Origin: Candidatus Aminicenantota bacterium
Lineage (GTDB): Bacteria > Acidobacteriota > Aminicenantia > Aminicenantales > UBA4085
Direction of reading: 5' to 3'
NCBI GenBank assembly: GCA_003154255.1
Contig: PMCY01000141.1
Span: 1 to 7,413, forward strand
DNA length: 7,413 nucleotides
A model generated the notes under the pieces. The model ran no database searches. It was not told the origin of the DNA and saw nothing but the letters and a program-made list of their open reading frames with translations. Made by a program: the position numbers and the translations under genes. Position 1 is the stretch's first letter, and each line of letters starts with the position of its first letter. Positions 1-6,377 of the stretch are shown here, one piece after another.

Positions 1-212
1 TCAACGCCACCGAGATCGCCGTCAAGTACAGGCTTGGTTCGATGGCCGCGCCCATCGTCAACACGGCCATCGTCGGGGCCATCATCAACATTCTGGGCCT
101 GACCAAGCTCGACTCCCTCCTTCAGGCCATCGAGGAGGCCATCACCATCAAGCCGATCGAGAACCAGAAGGCGGCGGCCGAGGCCTACGAGCGGGCCTGC
201 GTCTACGCCTGA
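1..212 (+). CDS. porG: 2-oxoacid:ferredoxin oxidoreductase, gamma subunit (3' end only)
   Basis: Only the last 69 complete codons are present, read in frame from base 3 to the TGA at 210-212; the start lies outside the window. The visible protein begins NATEIAVKYRLGSMAAP and continues through a hydrophobic, alanine/isoleucine-rich stretch, which resembles the C-terminal part of the gamma domain of pyruvate/2-ketoisovalerate ferredoxin oxidoreductases. In the family this subunit packs against the catalytic alpha and beta subunits in the cytoplasm and contributes to CoA handling. The stop is followed after 11 nt by the delta subunit, and the order gamma-delta-alpha-beta matches archaeal and bacterial four-subunit por/vor operons. 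The identification rests on the tail plus the strong downstream context. Whether it serves a pyruvate or a branched-chain enzyme cannot be told from this fragment. Confidence 0.85.
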   Translation, partial: NATEIAVKYRLGSMAAPIVNTAIVGAIINILGLTKLDSLLQAIEEAITIKPIENQKAAAEAYERACVYA

Positions 213-219
213 GAGAGGA
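213..219 (+). promoter_or_regulatory. Ribosome binding site of porD
   Basis: GAGAGGA begins directly after the gamma-subunit stop and lies 4 nt before the ATG at 224. It supports that start and makes a separate promoter for porD unlikely, since the gap holds nothing else. Confidence 0.55.
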
Positions 220-223
220 CGCG

Positions 224-523
224 ATGAGCATCAAGAAAGACAAGAAAAAGATCGTCTTCGAGTCGGAAAAAGACATGCCCACCATGCCCATGTCCCTCGG
301 CTCGATGCTGTGGAACAAGACCGGCTCCTGGCGGAACATCCGCCCCGAGATCAAGCTCGAGGACTGCATCCAGTGCGGCATCTGCTGGAAGTTCTGCCCG
401 GACATGTCCGTGGAGATCGAGAACGAGTGGCCGGTCATCAACTACGACTACTGCAAGGGCTGCGGCATCTGCGCCGAGGAATGCCCGGTCAAGTGCATCG
501 CCATGGTGGAGGAGCGGAGATGA
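224..523 (+). CDS. porD: 2-oxoacid:ferredoxin oxidoreductase, delta (ferredoxin-like) subunit
   Basis: This 99-residue protein is an 8Fe ferredoxin-like subunit that passes electrons from the thiamine-bound intermediate of the catalytic core to external ferredoxin. Two CxxCxxCxxxCP motifs are complete: Cys48, 51, 54, 58 and Cys77, 80, 83, 87, each set able to hold part of two [4Fe-4S] clusters. The region before them (PMSLGSMLWNKTGSWR, residues 22-37) is the family-specific N-terminal segment that distinguishes PorD/VorD from free ferredoxins. By recall, the SLG and TG-WR spacing looks closer to archaeal VorD than to PorD. The first 17 residues are rich in Lys and Asp. The start is supported by GAGAGGA upstream, and the last codon overlaps porA through ATGA. 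Its length is normal for the family. Identity is very secure; substrate type is not decided by this subunit. Confidence 0.95.
   Translation: MSIKKDKKKIVFESEKDMPTMPMSLGSMLWNKTGSWRNIRPEIKLEDCIQCGICWKFCPDMSVEIENEWPVINYDYCKGCGICAEECPVKCIAMVEERR
508..514 (+). promoter_or_regulatory. Strong ribosome binding site inside the 3' end of porD, for porA
   Basis: GGAGGAG within the last codons of porD, 5 nt before the porA ATG at 520. It decides the porA start: the same frame stays open upstream to 310 without comparable signals, and that upstream part only shadows porD. Confidence 0.75.
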
Positions 524-1671
524 AAAAAGTCATTATGGGCAACCACGCCCTCTCGTACGGGGCCATGCTGGCCCGGACCCAGGTCATCGCCGCCTACCCC
601 ATCACCCCGCAGACGCAGGTCGTGGAGCTGCTCTCCGAGATGTGCGCGGACGGGACCCTGAACGCCAAATTCATCAAGGTCGAATCCGAGCATTCGGCCA
701 TGGCCGCCTGCATCGGCGCCTCGATCGCCGGAGCCCGGACCTTCACGGCCACCTCGTCCCAGGGCCTGGCCCTGATGCACGAGATGCTCCACTGGGCGGC
801 CGGCGGACGCCTGCCCATCGTCATGGGCAACATCAACCGGGCCATGGCCCCCGGCTGGACGATCTGGACGGACCAGAACGACAGCCTTAGCCAGCGCGAC
901 ACCGGCTGGCTGCAGTTCTACTGCTCCTCCAACCAGGAGGTCCTGGACACCGTCCTGCAGGCCTATAAAATCTCCGAGACCATATCCATCCCCAGCATGG
1001 TCGTTCTGGACGCCTTCGCCCTCTCCCACACCTACGAAGTCGTCGACATTCCGGACCAGGCTCTCGTGGATGAGTACCTGCCGAAGTTCAAGCCATACGC
1101 CACGGTCACCCCGGACGATCCGCGGGCCTTCGACGGGCTGACCGGGCCCGAGCATTACATGGAGCTGCGCTACAAGCTCCAAAAGGACATGGAGAAAGTG
1201 CCGGCGCTGTTCGAGGAGACCGGGCGCCAATACGAGAAAATATTCGGCCGCCGCCTCAGCGCGGTCGAACCCTATCTCTGCGACGACGCCGAGATCGTCC
1301 TGGTCACCTCCGGAACCGCGGGCTATACCGCCCGCGTGGCCGTGGAGGAGATGCGCAAGAAAGGCCTGAAGGTCGGCAACCTGCGCATCAAGATGTTCCG
1401 GCCCTTCCCCTTCGAGGATTGCCGCCGCATCCTGGCCAAAACGCCCAAGATCGCCGTCCTCGACCGCAACATTTCGTACGGCCATCACGGCATCTTCTCC
1501 CAGGAGCTCAAATCGGCCCTTTATGGGACGGGCAACCAGGCCGTCTTCGCCTTCATCGCCGGCCTGGGCGGGCGGGACATCACCGCCGATTCCTTCCGCG
1601 AAATGATCGAGACGGTCAGCCGGACGGACCGCCCCACGGAGGACATCCTCTGGATCGGAGTGAAACGATGA
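520..1671 (+). CDS. porA: 2-oxoacid:ferredoxin oxidoreductase, alpha subunit (POR/VOR type)
   Basis: This 383-residue catalytic alpha subunit works with beta to decarboxylate a 2-oxoacid and form acyl-CoA with reduction of ferredoxin. The N-terminal pyrimidine-binding domain carries AAYPITPQT (residues 24-32), the hallmark substrate-side loop, and VESEHSAM (54-61), whose glutamate region contacts the thiamine aminopyrimidine. NRAMAP with the following IWTDQNDSLSQRDTGW lies near the active site. The C-terminal domain II includes a MFRPFPFE segment and GLGGRD near the end. Length is as expected for the separate alpha chain. Signatures are mixed: YPITPQT and NRAMAP are what I recall from 2-ketoisovalerate enzymes (pyruvate enzymes usually show NRALSAP), while the WIG-R ending is PorA-like. 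Gene symbol por is therefore used loosely. It overlaps porD and porB by 4 nt each, implying translational coupling. Confidence 0.95.
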   Translation: MKKVIMGNHALSYGAMLARTQVIAAYPITPQTQVVELLSEMCADGTLNAKFIKVESEHSAMAACIGASIAGARTFTATSSQGLALMHEMLHWAAGGRLPIVMGNINRAMAPGWTIWTDQNDSLSQRDTGWLQFYCSSNQEVLDTVLQAYKISETISIPSMVVLDAFALSHTYEVVDIPDQALVDEYLPKFKPYATVTPDDPRAFDGLTGPEHYMELRYKLQKDMEKVPALFEETGRQYEKIFGRRLSAVEPYLCDDAEIVLVTSGTAGYTARVAVEEMRKKGLKVGNLRIKMFRPFPFEDCRRILAKTPKIAVLDRNISYGHHGIFSQELKSALYGTGNQAVFAFIAGLGGRDITADSFREMIETVSRTDRPTEDILWIGVKR

Positions 1672-2567
1672 AAAAAGAAAAGAAAATGACCCTGACCCTC
1701 CCGATCGAGGAGCATATCGGCGCCGGCAACCTGGCCTGCCAGGGCTGCGGGGCCAACCTGGCCCTGCGCTACGTGCTCAAAGCCCTCGGCCAGCGGACGA
1801 TCCTGTGCATCCCGGCCTGCTGCTGGGCGGTCATCGACGGGGGCTTCCCCCATTCCTGCGCCGACGTCCCCATCTACCATTGCGCGTTCGAAACGGCGGC
1901 CTCGACGGCCACCGGGGTCAAGGCCGGGTTGGATATGATCGGCGACAAGGAAACCACGGTCATGGCCTGGGCCGGCGACGGGGGAACGTTCGACATCGGC
2001 CTGCAGGCCCTGAGCGGCGCCGCGGAACGGAACGACGACATCATCTACGCCTGCTACGACAACGAAGCTTACATGAATACCGGCATCCAGCGGAGCTCGG
2101 CCACGCCGTCGGGCGCCTGGACGACGACGACCCCGGTCAAGTTCCCCAAGGACCAACCGAAAAAGGACATCGACGCCATCATGGCCGCCCACAACATTCC
2201 CTATCTGGCCACGGCTTCGACGTCCTATCCCGAGGACCTCTTCAAGAAAGCCAAAAAAGCCAAGGAGATTCGGGGGACCAAGTTCCTCCACATCTACGCG
2301 CCCTGCCCGACCGGCTGGAAGAGCCGGCCCGAGGACACGGTCAAGCTCGGCCGGATGGTGGTCCAGAACGGGATCTTCCCGCTCTACGAGGTGGAAGGCG
2401 GCGAGAAATATACCCAGACCATCAAGGTCAAGGATAAAAAGCCGATCGACGATTACCTCAAACTGCAGGGCCGCTTCAGGCATCTGAAGCCGGAGGGGAT
2501 CGCGATGCTGCAGGACGAGGTCGACCGCCGCTACGCCCGGCTGCTCAAGAAATTCGAGAATAAATGA
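1668..2567 (+). CDS. porB: 2-oxoacid:ferredoxin oxidoreductase, beta subunit (thiamine diphosphate binding)
   Basis: This 299-residue beta subunit binds thiamine diphosphate, Mg2+ and the proximal [4Fe-4S] cluster. The ThDP motif runs from GDG (103-105) to the YDN (130-132) and continues EAYMNTGIQRSS, a highly conserved family stretch. Cysteines 24, 27, 52 and 213 fit the four cluster ligands: CxxC, then 25 residues to the third, then a distant fourth in APCPTGW. This matches the spacing known for the proximal cluster of Desulfovibrio africanus PFOR up to the third cysteine. The ATG at 1668 overlaps the porA stop and has GGAG 7 nt upstream (1657-1660). A second ATG at 1686 has no good ribosome site. 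The first six residues are nearly all Lys/Glu. Substrate choice (pyruvate or branched-chain) remains open. Confidence 0.95.
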   Translation: MKKEKKMTLTLPIEEHIGAGNLACQGCGANLALRYVLKALGQRTILCIPACCWAVIDGGFPHSCADVPIYHCAFETAASTATGVKAGLDMIGDKETTVMAWAGDGGTFDIGLQALSGAAERNDDIIYACYDNEAYMNTGIQRSSATPSGAWTTTTPVKFPKDQPKKDIDAIMAAHNIPYLATASTSYPEDLFKKAKKAKEIRGTKFLHIYAPCPTGWKSRPEDTVKLGRMVVQNGIFPLYEVEGGEKYTQTIKVKDKKPIDDYLKLQGRFRHLKPEGIAMLQDEVDRRYARLLKKFENK

Positions 2568-3067
2568 TTAAGAAGCGGGCGTTCCTGCTCCCTCTCATCC
2601 TGGCGGCGGCCTGCGCCGCGGGCCCAACCGGCGATAAAATGGGCCCTTCGTTCTCAGTCAGGGACCTCGATGGAAACGCCCTGGCCTCGCCGGCCCTGAA
2701 GGGCAAGGTGGTTATCGTGAATTTCTGGGCCACCTGGTGTCCCCCATGCCGGGCCGAGATCCCCGACTTCGTTGAGTTCTATGAAAAGAACAAATCGCGC
2801 GGCCTGGAAATCATCGGCTTATCCCTGGATTCGCTGACCGGAGGCCCGGCCACGGCGGATGGACTTCGTCCGTTCATCCGGAAGAACAAGATGTCCTATC
2901 CCATCGTGGTGGCCTCGGAATCGATTGTCCGGGACTTTGACCCCGGCGATGCCATCCCCGTGACGTTCATCTTGGATAAACAGGGCCGCATCCGCCATAA
3001 GCAGGTCGGGGCGGTGAGCCTGGATACGCTCTATGAATGGTTCGACCGGCTGGCGGTGGAGAAATAA
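2564..3067 (+). CDS. Exported TlpA/ResA-like thioredoxin-fold protein, possibly a lipoprotein
   Basis: This 167-residue thiol-disulfide oxidoreductase would act outside the cytoplasmic membrane. A basic N-terminus (MIKKR) and hydrophobic core lead to AAAC with Cys17, a possible lipidation cysteine, although Ala at -3 is a weak lipobox and ordinary signal-peptidase cleavage is possible. The mature domain has the AhpC/TSA-TlpA pattern: FSVRDLDGN, then VNFWATWCPPC with redox cysteines Cys59 and Cys62, and the cis-proline in IPVTF (Pro132). TlpA/ResA members usually reduce disulfides in cytochrome c maturation or envelope proteins, but no such partner is visible here. The start ATG overlaps the porB stop (ATGA), so it is probably co-translated with the oxidoreductase genes, which is an unexpected pairing. 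The gene ends 2 bp from the convergent methyltransferase. Fold certain, partner unknown. Confidence 0.9.
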   Translation: MIKKRAFLLPLILAAACAAGPTGDKMGPSFSVRDLDGNALASPALKGKVVIVNFWATWCPPCRAEIPDFVEFYEKNKSRGLEIIGLSLDSLTGGPATADGLRPFIRKNKMSYPIVVASESIVRDFDPGDAIPVTFILDKQGRIRHKQVGAVSLDTLYEWFDRLAVEK

Positions 3068-3069
3068 TC

Positions 3070-3708
3070 TCAGAGACCCAATTTATAGGTGTGATAAACG
3101 GCGAATCGGCCGCCTCCGAAGTCGGGAAAGCGCTTGCGCTCAATGACCCGGAACCTCTTCTCCAGGAGCGGCGCCACCTGAACGCGCGATTGGACAAACT
3201 CCTCGGCCGGTTTTTTACGCGAATACAAGCCCACCACGGCGTCGGAGAAACGATGTTGTTGGGGGCAGATGGTCAGAAAAAGACCGTCCGGTTTGAGGAT
3301 CCTGCGGATCTCGGCCAGGGCCGCCTCGAGATCCCGGACGAATTCCAGGACGCTGACCGCGATGACGACGTCGAAGAAGGCGTCGGGGTAGCCTGTCTCC
3401 TGAATAGACGCGCTCTTCAGCTCCGCCTTCAAATGGTACGCCCGGCACATCCCGGCCACGGCGTCCATTCGACCGTGCACGTCGCAGGCGTATAACTCCC
3501 GGCAATGACGGGACAGCTCGGGCAGGAAAACACCGCTCCCCGTCCCGGCCTCCAACAGCCGTCCGACCCGGCCCGGGCCCAGAAGGTCGAGAATCACCCG
3601 GAATCTGTAGAGCTGGATGTACTTGATCGGAAAGAGATAATTCCAATGATAATAATCGACGTCGCTCGTGCGGCGAAGAAAAGCCCGTTCCGGCAGGATC
3701 ATTTTCAT
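3070..3708 (-). CDS. Class I SAM-dependent methyltransferase, substrate unknown
   Basis: With the ATG at 3708 this is a 212-residue soluble methyltransferase. The Rossmann domain is clear: LLEAGTGSG (51-59) is motif I, Asp76 in YACDVHGRM ends strand 2 and would bind the SAM ribose, FDVVIAVSVLEFV (112-124) is motif IV, and RRILKPDGLFLTICP is the post-motif region typical of the Methyltransf_11/UbiE-like group. The N-terminal segment with YYHWNYLFPIKYIQ is aromatic-rich and may form the substrate lid. Start choice is uncertain: TTG at 3717, ATG at 3708 and ATG at 3702 are all in frame, none with a good ribosome site, and an in-frame stop at 3735-3733 closes the frame upstream. It is the only minus-strand gene and faces the TlpA-like gene tail to tail with 2 bp between stops. 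The methylated substrate cannot be inferred. Confidence 0.88.
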   Translation of the reverse strand: MKMILPERAFLRRTSDVDYYHWNYLFPIKYIQLYRFRVILDLLGPGRVGRLLEAGTGSGVFLPELSRHCRELYACDVHGRMDAVAGMCRAYHLKAELKSASIQETGYPDAFFDVVIAVSVLEFVRDLEAALAEIRRILKPDGLFLTICPQQHRFSDAVVGLYSRKKPAEEFVQSRVQVAPLLEKRFRVIERKRFPDFGGGRFAVYHTYKLGL

Positions 3709-3726
3709 TGTCCGCAAGGTTTTCGG

Positions 3727-3755
3727 AAAATATCATAACCCCTCCCCATTTGCAA
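3727..3755 (-). promoter_or_regulatory. Possible promoter for the methyltransferase gene
   Basis: Read on the minus strand, TTGCAA (3755-3750) is followed after 17 bp by TATTTT (3732-3727), a 4/6 match to TATAAT. An alternative -10, TATGAT (3737-3732), is a better hexamer but has no -35 at proper spacing. Transcription would begin near 3720, close to the in-frame TTG at 3717 and ATG at 3708, giving a very short or absent leader. This is weaker than the plus-strand promoter that shares the same TTGCAA palindrome. Confidence 0.35.
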
Positions 3756-3778
3756 TGGCCCGCGCCGGGGACTAAAAT
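3750..3778 (+). promoter_or_regulatory. Promoter of the barrel/carboxypeptidase operon, apparently leaderless
   Basis: TTGCAA (3750-3755, 4/6 to TTGACA), a 17-bp spacer, and TAAAAT (3773-3778, 5/6 to TATAAT) precede the ATG at 3784 by only 5 nt. Initiation about 7 nt past the -10 would fall at the start codon itself. No Shine-Dalgarno sits at normal spacing; the GGGG at 3767-3770 is too far away and would lie upstream of the transcript. Confidence 0.55.
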
Positions 3779-3783
3779 CGACC

Positions 3784-5040
3784 ATGATGAGCGCCCGCAA
3801 GATCCTCTTCGCTCTGGCGTTGGCGGCCACCTTCCTGACAATGTCCTCCCCTCTGGCCGCCCAGCTCGTCCTCGGCCAATACGAGAACGAAGCTCCGTTC
3901 CGGACCTGGAACTCCTACCCGTTTTCCTGCGCCTCGGCGCTCGGTCGGGGTGAGACCGCCTTGACCCTGGCCGCGGACGCTTCGGCCGGCCTGTCCAATC
4001 CCGCCCTTCTTGTCCGCTTGCCGCGTCTTTCGGTCACCGTCAGCGGCTTCTTCCTTAACGCGACCGCGCTCCGCTATGCTTATATCAACACGGGGGTCCT
4101 ATCGACGGCCGCTCCGGTCGGCCGGTCACTGGCCGGGCTCGACCTGGCCGCCGTCGCCTACCGCTTCGGCGGCTGGGCCGTATCCGCGGCTGCCGCCGAT
4201 TTCGAGTTCTACCACAGGCCGGCCGTTCACGCCGAAGCATCCTACGGCGGACAAATCTACTACTCCAACGATTTCGACCAGACCGGCGCTCTGCGCGGCT
4301 ATGCATTTTCCCTGGCCCGCCGCATCGGCGGCCGCTTGAGCATCGGGCTGACTATGATCGCCTTCCAAGGGGAAATCCAGCGTTCCTCCATCGAAAATTC
4401 GACCGCTTCCGGCTATACCATCACGGATACGATTGCCCGAAAATTCAGCGGCTTCGCCTTTCAGGGCGGAATAGCCTGGGAGCCATGGACAGGATTCACC
4501 CTGGCCCTCACGGTCCGCGGCCCCTGGACCAAGAAAGCCGACGGCTCGAGCATTCTGCGTTATCAGGCGCCGTCCGGCCCGACGAACATCACGATCGCAG
4601 ATTCGGCCATGGATTCGCTGGGCCAACCTTGGATCGTCGGATTGGGGCTTTCCGTCCAGCCCCTGGCCGGCCTGACCCTGGCCTCCGATGCCGTTTTTTA
4701 TGGCTGGTCCCGGTATGCCCCGGAATATTTCGGAGAGATCCAGGAGCGCGGTTTCCGCGACATTTTACGGATTGGGGCCGGCGCGGAGTACCGGACCCGG
4801 ATCCGCTTGTTCGGCCGGGATGTCGATTTTCCCAATCGTATCGGCGTCCTTTACGACCCCCAGCCCATGGCCGCCCCGCATTCATCCTATGTCTATCTCA
4901 CCTTCGGAACGGGATTCCATTGGCCGGCCTTCCATGCGGACATGGGCGCCTCGCTGGGCGGGGAATCCGGCAGCGGGAATCATCTGGTCGGACGGAGAAT
5001 CGCCCTGACCCTGAGCTTCTTCCTGGGAGAACGGCCATGA
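3784..5040 (+). CDS. Predicted outer-membrane beta-barrel protein, FadL/PorV-like
   Basis: This 418-residue protein begins with a signal peptide (MMSARKILFALALAAT... to about Ala26 in SSPLAAQ). The mature N-terminus holds SALGRGETALTLAADASAGLSNPALL (about 51-76), which resembles the FadL/OmpP1 and PorV pattern of a GRG-type loop, a run of small residues and an NPA tripeptide (72-74). The rest alternates hydrophobic and polar residues with many Tyr, Phe and Trp, as in membrane beta-strands, and ends in a strand-like IALTLSFFLG. FadL-family barrels move hydrophobic molecules such as fatty acids or aromatics inward, whereas PorV acts in secretion; neither role is proven here. An ATG pair lies at 3784 and 3787 with no ribosome site but with a promoter just upstream. 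The gene is joined to the carboxypeptidase through ATGA, implying a shared envelope task. Confidence 0.75.
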   Translation: MMSARKILFALALAATFLTMSSPLAAQLVLGQYENEAPFRTWNSYPFSCASALGRGETALTLAADASAGLSNPALLVRLPRLSVTVSGFFLNATALRYAYINTGVLSTAAPVGRSLAGLDLAAVAYRFGGWAVSAAAADFEFYHRPAVHAEASYGGQIYYSNDFDQTGALRGYAFSLARRIGGRLSIGLTMIAFQGEIQRSSIENSTASGYTITDTIARKFSGFAFQGGIAWEPWTGFTLALTVRGPWTKKADGSSILRYQAPSGPTNITIADSAMDSLGQPWIVGLGLSVQPLAGLTLASDAVFYGWSRYAPEYFGEIQERGFRDILRIGAGAEYRTRIRLFGRDVDFPNRIGVLYDPQPMAAPHSSYVYLTFGTGFHWPAFHADMGASLGGESGSGNHLVGRRIALTLSFFLGERP

Positions 5041-6377
5041 AGAAATTCCGCATCTCCGCCCGGTTGGCACCGATCGCCCTCCTCGCTCTCGCCGTCGGCT
5101 TAGGCTTGGGCGGGCCCTCCCATGGACCTGACTTCCACACCCGGGTTCTCAGCGTTCTGTCGGCCCCCGGACGCGTCGTAGAGCTCCGCCGCAGGGGCTT
5201 CGATTTGCTGGCCGAATGGGAAGGCAAAATCTATCTCCTGGCTTCGGACGCCGAAACTTCGGCCTTGCAGGCCGCGGGCATTGCCTGGGCGCCCGAGGAC
5301 GGCCGGCTCCCCGCGGCCCGCTTCCGGCCGGAGGGAATGCAGACCGGTTTGAACGGCGCCTATCATTCGTACAAGGAACTGGAGAAGGATATTTTCGGCC
5401 TGCAGAAGCAATATCCGGAGCTGGCCCGCGTATTCGATATGGGCCTGAGCCTGGAAAAGCGGCACATCTACGCCCTGGAGATCAGCGCCCAATCTGCCGG
5501 CGGGCAGGCCAAGCCCGAAGTCCTCTTTTTAGGCTGTCATCATGCCCGGGAATGGATCTCGGTCGAGGTTCCCTTCCAACTGGGAAAATATCTTCTGGAG
5601 AATTACGCCCTTGACCCTGACGTCCGCCGTCTGGTTGACGGCGCGGCCATTTGGATCATTCCACTGGTCAACCCGGACGGCTTGGAATATTCCATCCAGT
5701 CCTATCGCTATTGGCGGAAAAACCGCCGGGATAACGGCGACGGATCCTTCGGCATCGACATCAACCGCAACTATGGATACCAATGGGGCGTGGACAATAC
5801 GGGATCTAGCCCCGACCCGAATTCCGAGGTTTATCGCGGACCGGCCGCTTTTTCCGAGCCCGAAACCCGGCTGGTCCGGGATTTCTTCCTTTCCCGGAGC
5901 ATCCGGGCCCTCATCTCCTATCACAGCTTCGCCCAGTCCATCCTTTTTCCCTGGGGATACACCACTCAACCCGCGGAAAAGGACGGAGAGATGGCGGTGA
6001 TCGCCGCCCGGATGGCCGCTCTCATCCAGGCGGTCAACGGACGGACCTATATCCACGGGGAATCAAGCCGGGACATCTATGTGACCAACGGCGATCTCGC
6101 CGATTGGGCCTACGGCAACACCGGTATTCCTGCTTATACCATCGAGCTTCCGCCCTTGGACGAAATCCATGGAGGTTTTTTCAACGCCGAAGCCGACATC
6201 GCCTCGATTTTCGGGGAAAATCTGCCGGCGATGCTCTACCTGATCGATTGGTCCATTCAAAATACCCAGCCGGAGGCCGCCGCAGGCAAGGACCGATCCG
6301 GACGGGAAAAGTCCGGGCGGCCGGGTCGATTGCCGGGCGGAGTGCGATGGACGATTCCGGGAGAAGGCATCCAATAA
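5037..6377 (+). CDS. Exported M14 family zinc carboxypeptidase
   Basis: This 446-residue metallocarboxypeptidase would remove C-terminal residues from peptides outside the cytoplasm. A signal peptide (MKKFRISAR then a Leu/Ala core to about residue 28) is followed by a pro-region-like segment to about 107. The catalytic domain then has every key residue of the carboxypeptidase A type: zinc ligands His169 and Glu172 in HHAREW and His296 in SYHSF; substrate-binding Arg227 and Arg230 in WRKNRR, Asn243-Arg244 in DINRNYG, Tyr348 in DIYVTNGD; and catalytic Glu370 in YTIELPP. Counting from Tyr348, the residue matching position 255 of carboxypeptidase A is Ala355, so B-type specificity for basic residues is not indicated; this is tentative. 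A Gly/Arg/Lys-rich tail from about 412 to 446 matches nothing known to me. The start is fixed by the ATGA overlap with the barrel gene; the frame stays open far upstream only as a shadow. Confidence 0.93.
   Translation: MKKFRISARLAPIALLALAVGLGLGGPSHGPDFHTRVLSVLSAPGRVVELRRRGFDLLAEWEGKIYLLASDAETSALQAAGIAWAPEDGRLPAARFRPEGMQTGLNGAYHSYKELEKDIFGLQKQYPELARVFDMGLSLEKRHIYALEISAQSAGGQAKPEVLFLGCHHAREWISVEVPFQLGKYLLENYALDPDVRRLVDGAAIWIIPLVNPDGLEYSIQSYRYWRKNRRDNGDGSFGIDINRNYGYQWGVDNTGSSPDPNSEVYRGPAAFSEPETRLVRDFFLSRSIRALISYHSFAQSILFPWGYTTQPAEKDGEMAVIAARMAALIQAVNGRTYIHGESSRDIYVTNGDLADWAYGNTGIPAYTIELPPLDEIHGGFFNAEADIASIFGENLPAMLYLIDWSIQNTQPEAAAGKDRSGREKSGRPGRLPGGVRWTIPGEGIQ

Noticed and set aside
310..519. 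Upstream extension of the alpha-subunit frame
   Set aside because: It overlaps the ferredoxin-like subunit out of frame. The strong ribosome site at 508-514 and family length fix the start at 520.
448..1488. Long minus-strand reading frame (346 codons) opposite porA
   Set aside because: It mirrors a strongly supported catalytic subunit. Its translation is low-complexity Gly/Asp/Val-rich with no family motif, typical of antisense frames in GC-rich genes.
1521..2483. Minus-strand reading frame (320 codons) opposite porB
   Set aside because: Same situation: it lies over the conserved thiamine-binding subunit and shows no domain or start signal.
3059..3071. Short inverted repeat GAGA-AATAA-TCTC across the two convergent stops, as a bidirectional terminator
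   Set aside because: The stem is 4 bp, has no GC-rich core and no T-tract on either strand, so it would not act as an intrinsic terminator.
3215..3841. Minus-strand reading frame in another frame of the methyltransferase, extending into the divergent gap
   Set aside because: The translation is Arg/Pro/Gly-rich and lacks motifs, while the neighbouring frame has a complete Rossmann methyltransferase. Only its start context is mentioned as a finding.
4485..5036. Upstream extension of the carboxypeptidase frame
   Set aside because: It only shadows the barrel gene. The signal peptide begins exactly at the ATG at 5037.
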